The notes under the pieces: model-generated
The model's database searches: none
Told to the model about the DNA's origin: nothing
The model's input: the letters and a program-made list of their open reading frames with translations, nothing else
Made by a program: the position numbers and the translations under genes
Shown here: in pieces, positions 45,994 through 56,966 of the stretch
Layout of the letters: the number at the start of each line of letters is the position of its first letter
How positions within the stretch are numbered: position 1 is the first letter of the stretch
Assembly (NCBI RefSeq): GCF_963678635.1
Contig: NC_087062.1
Location: 71,949,345-72,013,344, forward strand
Direction: 5' to 3'
Source: Symsagittifera roscoffensis
Taxonomy: Eukaryota; Xenacoelomorpha; Acoela; Convolutidae
DNA length: 64,000 nucleotides

Positions 45994-46725
45994 AAACGAC
46001 GCTTCATGCAAATTCTCCGATTGTGTTTCTGAGAAATTTAATTTGCATAAATTCGAACTGTTCAGTTTACATGTTTTAACTCTCATTTGTCGTCGTAATA
46101 TCATGTCATCTTATTCCTAACACCTCATCAGATAACGGTCACTGGTCGCAGAAAACTATTTGCAACATTACTGTATCGTTGTATGCCAATGTGTTAATGA
46201 CAATGTAAAATCAATGTTTCCGTTGTAACATCGATGTTTACTTCCAGTCTGGAGTAAAAACTTACCCGGGAGATCAGCAATGATAATTTTTTTCTCATTC
46301 TCTCTTTATTCAGAGCTTCCCTGATTTTTTTTCTTATGATTTCGTCACAGTAAATGTTTTTCCGAACAGACGCAATAACAATTTTGGGCTGTTCTTTGAA
46401 AGTTACAGGAATCGTGTTAAGTATCCCCCCCCCTATTGCAATGGGGGGGGGAATAGTTGACAAGGTTTGGATGAAATTTATTGAAATAACTTCAACCAAT
46501 AGGAATGCGAGTTGAAATAACGTCAACCCATAGGAATGCGACAGAACACATTTCTGAGAAATACAAAACCAATCTAGTTGAGCATAAATGAAATGTGTTT
46601 TTTAGGGGGGAGTTTTTTTACAAGGTACCATAGGGGGGGGAATAGTTAACATGATCCAGTTACAGCCTGAAACTTCAATCTTGTTGGCGCAATCTACCTT
46701 CTCGAAGATTGCATGTAATAGCGAT
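45994..46725. other. spacer with a C/G homopolymer palindrome
   Basis: Flank of provirus A. No gene recognised. CCCCCCCCCTATTGCAATGGGGGGGGG lies around 46425-46452, and a second G-run with a shared GGGAATAGTTRAC motif follows at 46633-46650, suggesting a small decayed repeat. Confidence 0.4.
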
Positions 46726-46935
46726 CAGGGGAGGATTTAGGGGGGAGCATGCGGACGCCCCCCTCTCAGGGATTCGACCCCTTGCCGACCCTTTGTACTA
46801 TTTTGAGATATCCATTTTTTGGTGACAGACTCATTTTCTTTAAAGGCGCCTTCGGCCCAAATATTTACTAACTTTAAGGGGAGAGCGCGCGCCAAAAAAA
46901 ACGCAATTTTTTGGTCAAAATTTTCCTATTTTAAA
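46726..46935 (+). mobile_element. truncated hAT-like MITE copy
   Basis: Begins CAGGGGAGGATTTAGGGGG and follows the left half of the element at 5053-5482 (GGGATTCG, TATTTTGAGATAT, AAGGCGCCTT, GAGAGCGCGCGCC). It is lost after about 46935. Confidence 0.7.
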
Positions 46936-47095
46936 AAATGAGTCAATGCGAACAATTCAGCTCAAGTTCACCATTGAAGTGTTTGTTGATTTACCTACTT
47001 ACGAATTAGAATTTTTGGATTTTTTTTCAAATTTTGTTATTTTTTCTTAAGAAAAGCTAGTCATGCAATTCTCATATATGGAAACTGAACTGTTT

Positions 47096-47120
47096 TATAT
47101 ATATATATATATATATATAT
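47096..47120. repeat. (TA)n microsatellite
   Basis: About 12 TA repeats directly abutting the MITE at 47121. Confidence 0.9.
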
Positions 47121-47546
47121 GAAACGGATCTAGGATTTTCTCGAGGGGGAAGGGGGATAGGGGGATTTTCAAAAAATTTTCGAAATTTTTTTAGAATTTC
47201 GACGACCTTTTTTTTAAGTCGACCAATTTAATTTTCCGAGTACTAAAAAGACCCTGGTTTGGCCCAAATTTCTCCGCAGGCAGAATTTTAAAAAAAGAGG
47301 CCAAAAAAGCGTTTTTGGGCACTTTTTGGAAATTTTTGACCAAAAAATCGCGTTTTTTCGGCGCGCGCTCCCCCTAAAAATTGGTATTTATTGGCGCCAA
47401 AGGCGCCATTAGAAAAATTTGGGCTCCGTCAGCCGAAAGTGTAAATCTCAAAATAGTTCAAAGGGTCGGCAGTGGATCGAATCCCTGAAAAAAAAAGGCA
47501 TCTGCAGCCCCCCCCCCCCCCCCACACCCCCCCTAAATCCGCCCCT
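47121..47546 (-). mobile_element. hAT-like MITE copy, inverted
   Basis: The reverse complement of the 5053-5482 element. It begins at AAACGGATCTAGGATTTTCTC and ends in CCCCCTAAATCCGCCCCTG. All internal landmarks are present. The target duplication is obscured by the adjoining (TA)n run. Confidence 0.75.
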
Positions 47547-47847
47547 GTACTGTATGACTAGCATTTTTTCAGAGAGCAAAAAAAAAAAATTTTTCAGTTG
47601 TAGCAGCCCAAATAACGCTTAATTGTTATTCCAGCGTTTGAATTAATTGTTCAGAGTTTTTATTTCGTAGTACTTTAAAAAATGCGAAATATACATTTTC
47701 CATATATGAAAATTGTATGCTTAGTATTTTTTCCCCTTCTTTTTATGGAAAGACACCAATTTCGATACCAAAACAAAATACCTTAAGAATTCAATCAAAC
47801 TCATTTTGTATGAAACTTGTACAGCCCTCCCCCCCCCCCCCCCCCAA

Positions 47848-48143
47848 TAAGTTTTTGTCATATAAAATTTTTGAAATAATATGTGGTATTTGTCTAATTC
47901 TAATCTAATTTTTGTGTAAATCTATGTTAGTTAAGGTCTGTTCGAGACTTTTGGTCGCACCAGATGAGTTATATCCTTTTGGTTAAATTCATCGAGTAAT
48001 TTCAGATAAGATACACCGTCTGCTCATCACTCTATCTTATTTTCGGCCGGATAGTTTCGTGCAACTTCTTAGTCTAATACCAATCTTAATCTTACTCTTA
48101 TATCTCCTAGTCTCAATAGACGGTTTATGCGAGATAGTTCCAG
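47848..48143 (-). repeat. exact copy of provirus B leader and half LTR, ending at the gap
   Basis: 296 bases that I read as identical to 45323-45618, preceded by a poly-C run and followed directly by N. The two genuine LTRs of B differ at many sites, so exact identity here points to assembly (contig-end duplication or haplotype overlap) rather than a real third copy. Confidence 0.85.
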
Positions 48144-48343
48144 NNNNNNNNNNNNNNNNNNNNNNNNNNNNNNNNNNNNNNNNNNNNNNNNNNNNNNNNN
48201 NNNNNNNNNNNNNNNNNNNNNNNNNNNNNNNNNNNNNNNNNNNNNNNNNNNNNNNNNNNNNNNNNNNNNNNNNNNNNNNNNNNNNNNNNNNNNNNNNNNN
48301 NNNNNNNNNNNNNNNNNNNNNNNNNNNNNNNNNNNNNNNNNNN
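48144..48343. other. assembly gap, 200 N
   Basis: A run of exactly 200 unknown bases, a placeholder length, so the true distance is unknown. Confidence 0.99.
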
Positions 48344-48427
48344 TGGTGGTCAATTCAGTGTTTATGCAATGTTGGAGATGTGGAGCGTATGTGCACGCTT
48401 TCTTAACGAAAACTTTTGATCCCATTT

Positions 48428-49890
48428 TCCACTACATTCAAATCAAACAATTAAACAATATTTATTCAAAGTTCATCATTTCAGCCGCATCAGTAATTTG
48501 GAACTTGGAGAAAATCTTGTTCGTGTTCTTCTTGGAGCTGAGACTTGCTGGCTCCTCAGTGATGGAGACATTAGGAGAGGTTAAAACATTATTTTTGCTA
48601 TCAAGTTTTACTGACTTTTTTCGTGAATCAATTGATAATAAAAAATTTGGTTACTCCTGCTTTATTGATTTGAAAAAAGCATTTGATACAGTTGATCGGA
48701 AAATTTTGCTTGACAAATTTTATCAATATGGGTTCAGAGGGAATCAATCCGTCTCGAATATGCTAGAATGTACAAAAGGTAATCCTCAAGGTTCAGTTTT
48801 GGGGCCATTTCTGTTCCTTTTATACATAAATGATATGCCGTCGGCCAGCAACATTAAGCTAATTTGCAGATGATACAACGGTAGTTGATGCTCAAAAATT
48901 TGCATCCAAAACGAAGTTCCAGACAGAATTAAATAAAATATGTAATTGGTGCAATAATAACAAACTGCTCATAAATCAAAAGAACTGCAAAATAATGAAG
49001 TTTGGACGGAACAACTTAAATGAAAAATTTTCTTTTGGTAGTAATGTACTCGCCGAGGTTTCTGATTTTAGGTATTTAGGAATTCAAATGGACAACAGAC
49101 TCAAATTTGAATGTCACATTAATAATGTTTGTGGTAAATTAGCTAAATTTAACGGTTTACTATTCAAGGGTAGAAACTATTTCTCGAAAAATGTGCTGGT
49201 TAAATTTTATAACTGCTATGCAAAGCCACTCATTTCCTACAGTTTAATTGCATTTGGTGCAACATCAAAAAGCCTAGTAGAAAAAATATTTGTGATGCCA
49301 AAACGTATTTTTAAAACTATTTGTTTCAAGAGAAAATTTGAGCATGCCTCATATATCCTACATTCGTTAGAGATTGACACCGTTTTTGACTTAAATTTCA
49401 GACAAATATTCAAAGAAACTTTTAATCAACTTCGTGGTAAAACTCCCCTTGAAACTTTTAATTTGGAATCTCTGAATAATCGTCGGGTTACTCGGGCCTC
49501 TGTGGCAAAAACTTTACCAAGCATGAAAACTAGAACACAAGTAATGCAACGTTCATGGAAAAATGTGTCTCTTAAGTGTTATAATTCTTTGAAATCAAAC
49601 GAGCTGATACCAGACAACCTAAACCAATTAACTGAGCATCAACTAAATGGGTATTTCAAAAAATTGCTTTCATTGTTTTTTAAAGATAATAGAGATCTTC
49701 TAGATTTATTTTTTTGAATCATCAAGTCAAGGATACTATCTCGCAACTTCTGTTATAGGTTTTTTTAGGGTCATGCCTCGATAAGCTGCATAGCTTTTTG
49801 CATGATCCTTGGTGGGTTTGATTTGTACATGCGGTTTATTGTTTACCTGTCTGTATAATATTATTCTCCTAAATAAACTATACCAAATTT
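48428..49890 (+). mobile_element. 5'-truncated LINE, Jockey/CR1-like reverse transcriptase
   Basis: RT blocks: FIDLKKAFDTVDRKILLDK, then NPQGSVLGPFLFLLYIND, then LFADD-type residues that are out of frame by one base near 48865. After that 240 codons are open (48995-49717), with YLGIQMDNRLKFECHINNV and the long C-terminal region typical of these LINEs. Relative to the family, about 30-40 residues are missing between RGNQS and the PQGSVLGP block. The endonuclease is absent (5' truncation or in the gap). The 3' UTR ends near an AATAAA at 49872. Inactive copy. Confidence 0.85.
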
Positions 49891-50885
49891 GCTACGATGT
49901 GACATCACTGGTCCGTTTAAATTTGACATAGCTGCACAAAATTTGACGATAAGAACAAAAAACATTACGCAACAGCGAGCAACCAACACTGAACAAAATT
50001 GTCAAAAACATGAAGAAGAGCGATATAAATTACTTAAAGCCATGGTGTTCAGTATTTCCCATTATCGAACTATAGACTACCAGAACTTACTATGGAAGAA
50101 TGTATTCCTACCAAACAATTTTGCCGTCGCGTTCATTGGGGTTTCGGGTCCCTCTGTGACTGCCAATTTTCAAACAATAGCCATTCGGAACGTTTTAATG
50201 TTAGATTGGTTGTTCATGCTTGAGAGTTTTGATTTTTGGTGTTTTTGTAAGAACCAAATATCTATTTTGCTGTCGCAAAATGTTTGAGCTCAGAAAAGAG
50301 CCTCTAAATTTTTAAAATTTGTTAGAAAATCACTTGCTAGGAAAACTGAGAAACTACATGTCAAAACGGTCATTTTCACAAATCTAGAGCAACCCAATTT
50401 TTTCTATTTACCACACCAATCGGTTGGGAACCCGAAGAAGTCCGGCGAAGCTAGGCACATAGCAAAAGTCGCGTCAAACTTCCAAAAACGTCATTAAATC
50501 CTTGTTTGGAAGCTAAAACTAATTTTCTGAACTGTATGTTGAAACAACTTGAGTTTTCGTAAGCAACCAATTGAAATTTTTGCAAGCATTGAAGGGGTGG
50601 TTATAGAAATTGGCATTAGGCCATCCGATTAAAATCTTTGTTCAAGCAATTGCTCAGTCTTATATTCAATTTTTTAAAGTTTTACTATTCTTGGGATTCC
50701 TTTTTGACTTATCGACAACCTTTTAAGACACTGTTTTCATTGCTTTAGACCTTGACCGAGTTTCAAAAACAAAACTTCAAAACATGCCAATTAAAAAATC
50801 AATTGTTGTCTTACACCCACAAAGAGGAAACATTCCATGAAAAATAGGAAAAAAACGATGAACAAAATGATAAATTTGCGTCTTT
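49891..50885. other. AT-rich spacer between LINE and BEL/Pao element
   Basis: A 132-codon + strand frame (49889-50287) exists but has no recognisable domain and uneven composition. I regard it as chance. No RNA gene or repeat seen. Confidence 0.35.
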
Positions 50886-51467
50886 TTAAGTGGGACCATG
50901 TGAAAGACACATTGCTTTATCGAGAGGACGATCCACGCCTCTGCTAACAACCAATGTGTCTTTCACATGGTTCCACATAAGACCTAAGACGTGTGATGAT
51001 TGTTCGGCACCGTTACATATTTCCTTGATGGTTGAAGACGAGGTTTCGGATTCCGCGGGGTTCATTGCTGAAGTGATTTCATCAGCATTACTGACAAATT
51101 TAGTCAAATTAAATCCTCCCAATTTTATTAAGGAAACCAAATCGCGACTAATTTTAATTGCATGGGTAACGTTCTTGAATGAATCCAAGTAATCGTCCAT
51201 GTAAAATTTTTCATTTACGACTGAGGTGGCCTCAGGGTATGTGGACATATTATCGGTTGCTGTTTTTCGCAACGCGAAATTGGCGCACGTAGGCGAATCC
51301 CATGCGCCGAATATATGGCGAGTGTACTGATGAACTACCACATTGGAAGTGGTATCCTCCCGCCACAAAAAACGGAGCGAAATTTGATCACGAGCAAGGA
51401 CTCCTACCTGGAGGAACATACCCTCTATATCCGCGGAGACTGCGTACTTGTGTTGACGGAATCGCAA
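50886..51467 (-). pseudogene. BEL/Pao reverse transcriptase, C-terminal part
   Basis: 193 codons. VSADIEGMFLQV is the first catalytic block, GAWDSPTCANFALR the Pao-type block, and YMDDYLDS (residues 89-96) the active site. Then LVSLIKLGGFNLTKFVSN and HVLGLMWN, normally just before RNase H. The last about 20 residues come from an inverted duplication of the preceding WNHVKDT segment and are not genuine. The frame is offset from the upstream part by an indel near 51450. Confidence 0.85.
50890..50976. repeat. 25-bp foldback at the truncation point of the BEL/Pao RT
   Basis: Arm 1 at 50890-50914 and arm 2 at 50952-50976 are inverted copies with one mismatch, separated by 37 bases. Arm 2 is the genuine coding sequence (MWNHVKDT); arm 1 encodes its antisense. 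Confidence 0.85.
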
Positions 51468-52810
51468 AAGTACAAAATTAATTTTTGGAGTACGTCCGGA
51501 CCCACCAATAAGGACTTATTTAAGGATGTGCCGTGAAACTTAGAAGCCCCATTAAGGACTCGGCGCACCTTACCCGGCTTATTCGGATTAACGACCGGAT
51601 GGTGCGGGAGATACCACTCGCGATCGGAACGCTTACGTGGATCATGCGGTTCGACGGTAACGACATAGCCTTTCCTAATGTCCTCTCTAATTGTTTCTGC
51701 GTATCTTTCGCGCAGCTCAGGGTCTTTACTTAACCTTCTCTCCGATGTTTTAAATTGGGCGAGTGACGAGTAAAATTTGTTTGGTAGACTGACATTACTA
51801 TCAATCCAAAGCATAGGCACAATGTATCTTTCGCCATTGTGAACGGTTTCAGAATTAAGGATGGATAAAGCATGTTTATCCGCGGCGGAACGGGCATCGA
51901 CTTGTTTGAAAGCACCATAAGATTCCAATTCGTACCAGGATTTTATCTGGTCGGTCAGAGAAGAATCTTCAACAACACACTTGAAACACGAAGAAGTAGA
52001 ATTAACGGACGGCGGCAACGGACCACTTATGACCCAACCTATCGGTAGACGAACGGAACACGGTGAGTTTTTATCATCTCCCAAGATGAACTCAATGGGT
52101 CTAACGGCGTGGTAGTAGTCTTGTCCGATAATAACTTCAACGTATTCATACGTATATTGAGAGGGCTTGATAGGTGCTAATTGTGGATATTTATTCTGCA
52201 AATCAGCAATATTGATTAATTCGGAACCAATCCGAATATTGTCTTTAACATATGCACAGAGAGAAAATACGAAATCACTATTATTCGGCTCGGAGGAAAC
52301 TGTAAACTTGACCCTCTGAGTCTCAACAATGGTGGTTGAATTGAAGCCACTAATTGACAAGTTAACGGGCTCCCCTACTAAGCCGAGACGGTTTACGAGT
52401 GACGAAGACACCCAGGAGTGAGTCGATGCATTATCACAAAGAACCAACGTCAGGAGACTGGTTACATCCGAGGATACACCAAGTGTTGCAATTGGCAACA
52501 ACCTTTTGGAAGATTCAATGTCATGTACATCACTAACAGCGGCATGAGTGGAAGTGTTTGTATACTCCTTGGATTTGTTTGTTCCAGCCTTATTCGAGAC
52601 ATTTGAATTTTCCTTCCGAGGAATTATTCTTTCGGCTCCATGGAGCAAGACATTATGTGTGCTATCACACTCTGGCTTCGGGAACTTTTTCGCTCTAGAA
52701 CATTGCCGGAAACTATGATTGCCATTGAGGCAAGAGAAGCAAAGTTTCTGTTCAGCTACGTATTTTGCTCGCTGAGTAGCATTCTTTTCCTTAAAACAGC
52801 ACAATTCCAC
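51425..52810 (-). pseudogene. BEL/Pao zinc knuckle, protease and RT N-terminus
   Basis: 461 codons. A CFSCLNGNHSFRQC knuckle is at residues 24-37. The DUF1758-type aspartic protease has LCDNASTHSWVSSSLVNRLGL, where D-N-A replaces the usual D-S/T-G-like triad. A GQDYYHAVRP motif and GWVISGPLPP follow, typical of Pao polyproteins, then the RT N-terminus (WYLPHHPVVNPNKPGKVRRV). Frame-shifted against both neighbours. Confidence 0.85.
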
Positions 52811-53523
52811 AATGCATGACTACCCTTACACAAAACGCACGGCGGAAACTTACACTTATCCTGAGCCTTACTAGTTACCTGGCTAATGGCTGCAAAAACT
52901 TTGGTTGGTTTTGGTTTAACTGGTTCCTCGTTTTTTGCCTTAGAGTTGAGTAAACGTAATCTTTCATGCCCCTCGGCCTTTTCTTTCAACCAGTTGTTAA
53001 AATCTAAGAGTGTTGGTCGCTGCCAATTATGTCTTACAGTATGCATTGACCAAGCCTCCTTGAGGTTAGGCGGAAGTTTACTAACAGCTTGGTTTAACAA
53101 GTTAACACTCTTTAGATCATCATTGAAAGACAATGATTTGAAAACTGCTACGAGGCCAGATATGGCAGAGGAGAAACTAATGACATTTTTTGAATTTTGC
53201 ATCCTAAGTGGAGGAAAAGTATTCAGCTTATCAAGATGCGCACCAACAATGGCATGTGGTTGCCCAAACTTCCGTTGCAAGGTGGCCAGTGCATCTTTGT
53301 ACATAACGCCACTATAACTAAACTCCGCAATTGCGGTTTTTGCTTTGCCTGTGACGAGCGTTTTTAAGTATGTCAGTTTCGTATCATCGGTGAGAACAGC
53401 GGAATCATCGGTGGACTTAAACTGACCAAACCATTCGTGCCAGTTTAACAGGTTGCCGTCAAACTGGGCTAATTTCCATTCAGGAAGATGATCTTTGCGG
53501 CATTGCATCAATAATTCCGCCAA
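52756..53523 (-). pseudogene. BEL/Pao gag, DUF1759 family
   Basis: 255 codons. KLAQFDGNLLNWHEWFGQFKS and LTYLKTLVTGKAKTAIAEF are the classic BEL/Pao capsid signature, followed by LQRKFGQPHAIVGAHLDKL and the CKGSHALWNC start of the knuckle region. In frame with 53542-53895 apart from a single TGA at 53542. Confidence 0.88.
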
Positions 53524-53541
53524 TTCACGAGTGGAGAGAGG

Positions 53542-55243
53542 TCAATCCGATGAACAACCTTGGTTCAAATATGCGGAAGACGGTGCGTAGTCTTCGTTGA
53601 CTGGCTGATAACCAGTATTAGTATGATTCACAAAATGCGGAACATGTTGTGGATGAACTGGGGGAGTATTAAAATACACAGTCCCACCACTAGTATACGG
53701 AGCGGCAGTGTTACACGATGGGACAACAGTTGTCACATTAGAAAAAATATTTCCAGCATTACAACACTGAGCAGGCGTAACGATTGGATTTGTAGCTGCC
53801 AATCGCCATAAGTTTGCATCACTTGTGTAGTAATCGTTGAGATTAGGTGACACAGTATGCGGAACAAAGGGAATGTGTCTGGACTGGCGCTGCATGGCAA
53901 TTAGGAGCCGAAAAGAAAACCGGCGTTGTGTTTACTCCAGAAAATGAGAAGCCACCACCAGCAAATGCAGGTGACAAAGAAACAAAACCAGAACCGGGTT
54001 GTGCCGATAACATTGGGACAGGTAATGATTCCGGTTGCGCGATGGCAAAACTACCATTAGTTATGTTTGAACTCATGGTCTGTAAAGGAACAGCAGACGG
54101 TGGTGGTAACACGTGTGCACTAGAATGCATATTGTTAACTGGGAATGGAACAGAAGCTTGCAATGGCAAAAGGCTTGCACTGCCAAATCGAGGCATAGCC
54201 TGACGTCCATAACTATGGATTCCAGGGTCACTCAATGCTGTGTGCTCATGGTTATAACTATTACTGGTGTGAATTGCATGAGCGAGGATGGCGGAAGTCG
54301 TCGGTCCTGACGAAATGGGTACAGGAGTGAAGGCCTGCAAACCTGGCGCGCTAACAACGTCAGGAGGTGCCTGTGAACTAACAGAGTCTACCCAATCATT
54401 AGTTCGATCGGTTGCTACTTTTGAAATAGGTTGACTTACTCCTGTCAAGTTACTTTCCGCTAACTTCTCGCTAACCTCAGATGAACTGTCCTCAAGTTCA
54501 AACGCTTTCAATTCCATTTCAATTAGTTGCTTTTTATGACTTTCAGCCAATTGCTCTAGTTCCAGCTGACTTTGTTCGGACTTAAGACGGTTCTCTTGCT
54601 CTTTAAGTCTTAAAGACACTTGATACTGCCTTTCCAGTTCCTTATGGCGTCGTTTTACTAAAGCTAGTTCATGCCGTTTCTCACTTGATGACATAGTGCG
54701 AACAGTCGACGTATGACGAGTGGAAGCAGATTTATCAGACTTATGTGAGTCAAGCTTTCTACTATCCTTAGACTTATTAGAGACCTTAGACCTGTTTTCA
54801 GATACTCGTGCTTCTGAATCTCTTGTTTTGTGCGAGCGTGAGGATGTCTCAGACCTAGTTTGCTGTAAAGATCCCTTGCTCCCTGTAATGCCGGCTGCTG
54901 GAAATGACAAAGGTTCAAGGCTCATCTTGTAACTCTGAGCTTGATGCATTACTTTATCGTTCATTTCGGTTACTTTCTTAAGCCAAAGGTCTTGCTGAGC
55001 AATAATTTTTTCAGGGTTTTCCGTTTTTCCCGCTAACCTAATTAATTGCTCATTGACGTCGACAGCTTTTTCCAACGCAATTTTACATTTGTAAGCAGCA
55101 TTATCAATTTTTGTAGAGCGACTGTTATTCTCAATGTACTCAAGTACTAATGAGTGACCTTTAAGCAGCTCACTTTCTAGAATTAGACGGATTTCGAATA
55201 ACTTGCGTATCTTACTTTGGAATTTTTCGTCCATGTTTTTCAC
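53542..55243 (-). pseudogene. BEL/Pao gag N-terminal extension, coiled coil and low-complexity linker
   Basis: The frame from 55243 (first ATG 55234) gives 466 codons. There is a helical N-terminus (KIRKLFEIRLILESELLKG), a charged Ser/Lys segment, a long coiled coil around residues 185-260 (RRHKELERQYQVSLRLKEQE), then a Ser/Pro/Ala linker. A frame change near 53870 moves the sequence into the 53542-53895 frame (HTVSPNLNDYYTS), which leads into DUF1759. Such extensions occur in BEL/Pao gag. Confidence 0.65.
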
Positions 55244-55327
55244 AAATTGACAATATTCTACGGATGCTCACTTTTAGAAAACAATCAATAAAATGAGATA
55301 CTGTTTTGGTACGTAATTAAATTTGCA

Positions 55328-56065
55328 TTAGTAAATCAACATTAGCTTACAAGACGGGGGAACTTGACGTCTCAAAGCTTCTGCCTGAAGCCTATTTCTT
55401 ATAGCTTTCCGAGCTTTGACGGGTAAGCGGTTCCGCTTCTTACGTGTCTTAAGGACGTTAAGATTGGCGCTATAACGCCTTAGAAGGAGGAGAGTCTTTA
55501 ACTCAAGGGAAGGAGGCTCGTGAAGCTCTTTGTACTTCTCAATTAGTACCTGGTCCTTAGCCTTACGCTTAGAGATAAAGTCTTTAACGACGTTCAGAAC
55601 GAGAATACCTGTTGAACCTAAGCTTTCCTCTGTATCCTCGGTTCCGTTCCGTCTACAGTATACGATTGCACAAATGTTTGTCCTATACCTTAATAACAAA
55701 TTGACAAGTTGCTCACTACTCAGCTTACGGTTATTGTTACTGCGGTGCCTACTTATCGAGTTATTAATGGCGTCGTGCCAAATTACAAGGTCGTTACGGT
55801 GCGACAAGTAGTGATGAAGGTAGTACTGTATTGTTTTCTGAGAGTCCCTAGCGTTAAAGTTCAAACTTAAACCTGGCTTTGTAAAGCAAGTATCTTTGAC
55901 GCGCTTCTGGGACGGAGCGGGAAGTTTTCGGAGCGCGTGATCCAAAGAACTAGCTCCTAGAATGAATACCATACACTTAGGGGACCTATGCGACGGCTTC
56001 GTTACGCTTAAGTACCAATGGGGTTGGAAAATTAAGTAGGTCGGTTGAACTCCAACAACACACAC
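55328..56065 (-). CDS. possible SGNH-hydrolase-like ORF upstream of BEL/Pao gag
   Basis: An open frame to TAA at 55328. The first ATG is at 55972 (214 residues from there); upstream in-frame codons continue to about 56096 without ATG. MVFILGASSLDHALRKLP resembles the first block of SGNH/GDSL hydrolases (Gly-x-Ser after a beta strand). HRNDLVIWHDAINNS resembles their Gly/Asn-x-x-Asp region. A basic, Lys/Arg-rich C-terminus follows. Same strand as, and about 85 bases upstream of, the BEL/Pao gag. It could be part of that element, a host gene exon or another repeat. Assignment tentative. Confidence 0.4.
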   Translation of the reverse strand: MCVVGVQPTYLIFQPHWYLSVTKPSHRSPKCMVFILGASSLDHALRKLPAPSQKRVKDTCFTKPGLSLNFNARDSQKTIQYYLHHYLSHRNDLVIWHDAINNSISRHRSNNNRKLSSEQLVNLLLRYRTNICAIVYCRRNGTEDTEESLGSTGILVLNVVKDFISKRKAKDQVLIEKYKELHEPPSLELKTLLLLRRYSANLNVLKTRKKRNRLPVKARKAIRNRLQAEALRRQVPPSCKLMLIY

Positions 56066-56333
56066 GGAGTAAACCTGAGGATGAAATAATTCAACTTAAC
56101 TCACTTAATATCACCGTACCTGACCACTTAACTTTACTGTCACGCAACGAAGTCAATAATTGGACGGGCTGAAACGGCTTTGTTTTACTCGAAGCGAACT
56201 GGCTTTCAGTTTCACCAATGGTGGGTGGGGGATCAGGCAAACTGGTTAAGTTCCAACAACACACGCGGAAGAAACCTGAGGATGAAAAAACTCAACTTAA
56301 TTTGCCTGATATTTTGCTACCAGATCACTTAAC
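56043..56333 (-). repeat. direct repeat, about 90-bp units 201 bp apart
   Basis: 56043-56132 and 56244-56333 share CCAACAACACAC, AAACCTGAGGATGAAA and the CACTTAA end. Read on the - strand, the outer edge at 56333 starts TGTTAAGTG, like many BEL/Pao LTRs. It may be LTR-internal repetition of the BEL element. Confidence 0.6.
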
Positions 56334-56544
56334 ATAGGGTTGGTTTCATCTTACAGCACAGTTTCGCAGAATTCTGAAGACGTTTTGAGGATTTTTTGGC
56401 AATTTTTTACTTTTTTCACTAAATTTTTCAGAAAATTTTGGTCAGCAGGTTCGAGTCATAAACCAATCCAAAAAACTAGTCCATTATCTCTTGTCAATTT
56501 TCCGATTTCATGGATTAATATTCCGTTCACAAATATTCAAAAAA

Positions 56545-56810
56545 TTTTGGTATCGAGAAAAATGTCAAGTCAGTTTGTCTATGTACCGACTGTAAGATAT
56601 TTCAGTTCAACGGAACTGTCCAAAAATTTGGGGTATCGAGAAAATTACCGGGGGCTAGCTTGCGGGAAAATTTCAAGCATATTTGACATCGTATATAAAT
56701 TTAAAGCACGAGTGGAGAGTTTTAAAAGTTTTGGAAACGTCTTACAATTTTTAATTGGAGATTGGCGACACCGGGAAAAAATCCAAAACTTCGGGTGTCG
56801 AGAAAACACA
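56545..56810 (+). repeat. three spaced copies of GGTRTCGAGAAAA
   Basis: GGTATCGAGAAAA near 56550 and 56633 and GGTGTCGAGAAAA near 56793, each preceded by a CCAAAANTT-like sequence. Meaning unknown; it may be a degenerate tandem repeat. Confidence 0.45.
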
Positions 56811-56966
56811 GCTCAAAAGTCCACAATCAGGGCACCGGAACAGGCCCCTCTTCCAACAGTCTGCTCTTTCGCCTGTCTGCTCTGTCGCCTGTCTGTTGAC
56901 AAGCTCACCTGCTGGATATATTCGATGGACGGGCGAAGAACCTCTGCAACGTCTGGGCACTTATAG

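Larger units (their letters stand above)
50886..55243 (-). mobile_element. BEL/Pao retrotransposon, 3'-truncated and decayed
   Basis: Coded on the - strand: gag N-terminal coiled-coil part (55243-53843), DUF1759-type gag (53523-52756), zinc knuckle, DUF1758-type protease and RT start (52810-51425), RT with YMDD (51467-50886). Three frame changes (near 53870, 52800 and 51450) and one in-frame TGA (53542) break a once continuous polyprotein. RNase H and integrase are absent: the copy stops at 50886 in a 25-bp foldback. LTRs are not certain; a direct repeat at 56043-56333 is a candidate for 5' LTR material. Confidence 0.9.

Noticed and set aside
46194-46526. 110-codon - strand frame
   Set aside because: It runs through a C/G homopolymer palindrome and shows no domain; considered chance.
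47121-47546. Target duplication for the inverted MITE copy
   Set aside because: The left flank is a (TA)n run, so no trustworthy 8-bp match to the right flank TACTGTAT can be claimed.
48059-48425. Long frames crossing the N run
   Set aside because: They consist mostly of unknown residues and half an LTR.
56340-56966. 208-codon + strand frame upstream of the aldo/keto reductase
   Set aside because: Composition is AT-driven, it includes the GGTATCGAGAAAA repeats, and no family is recognisable.
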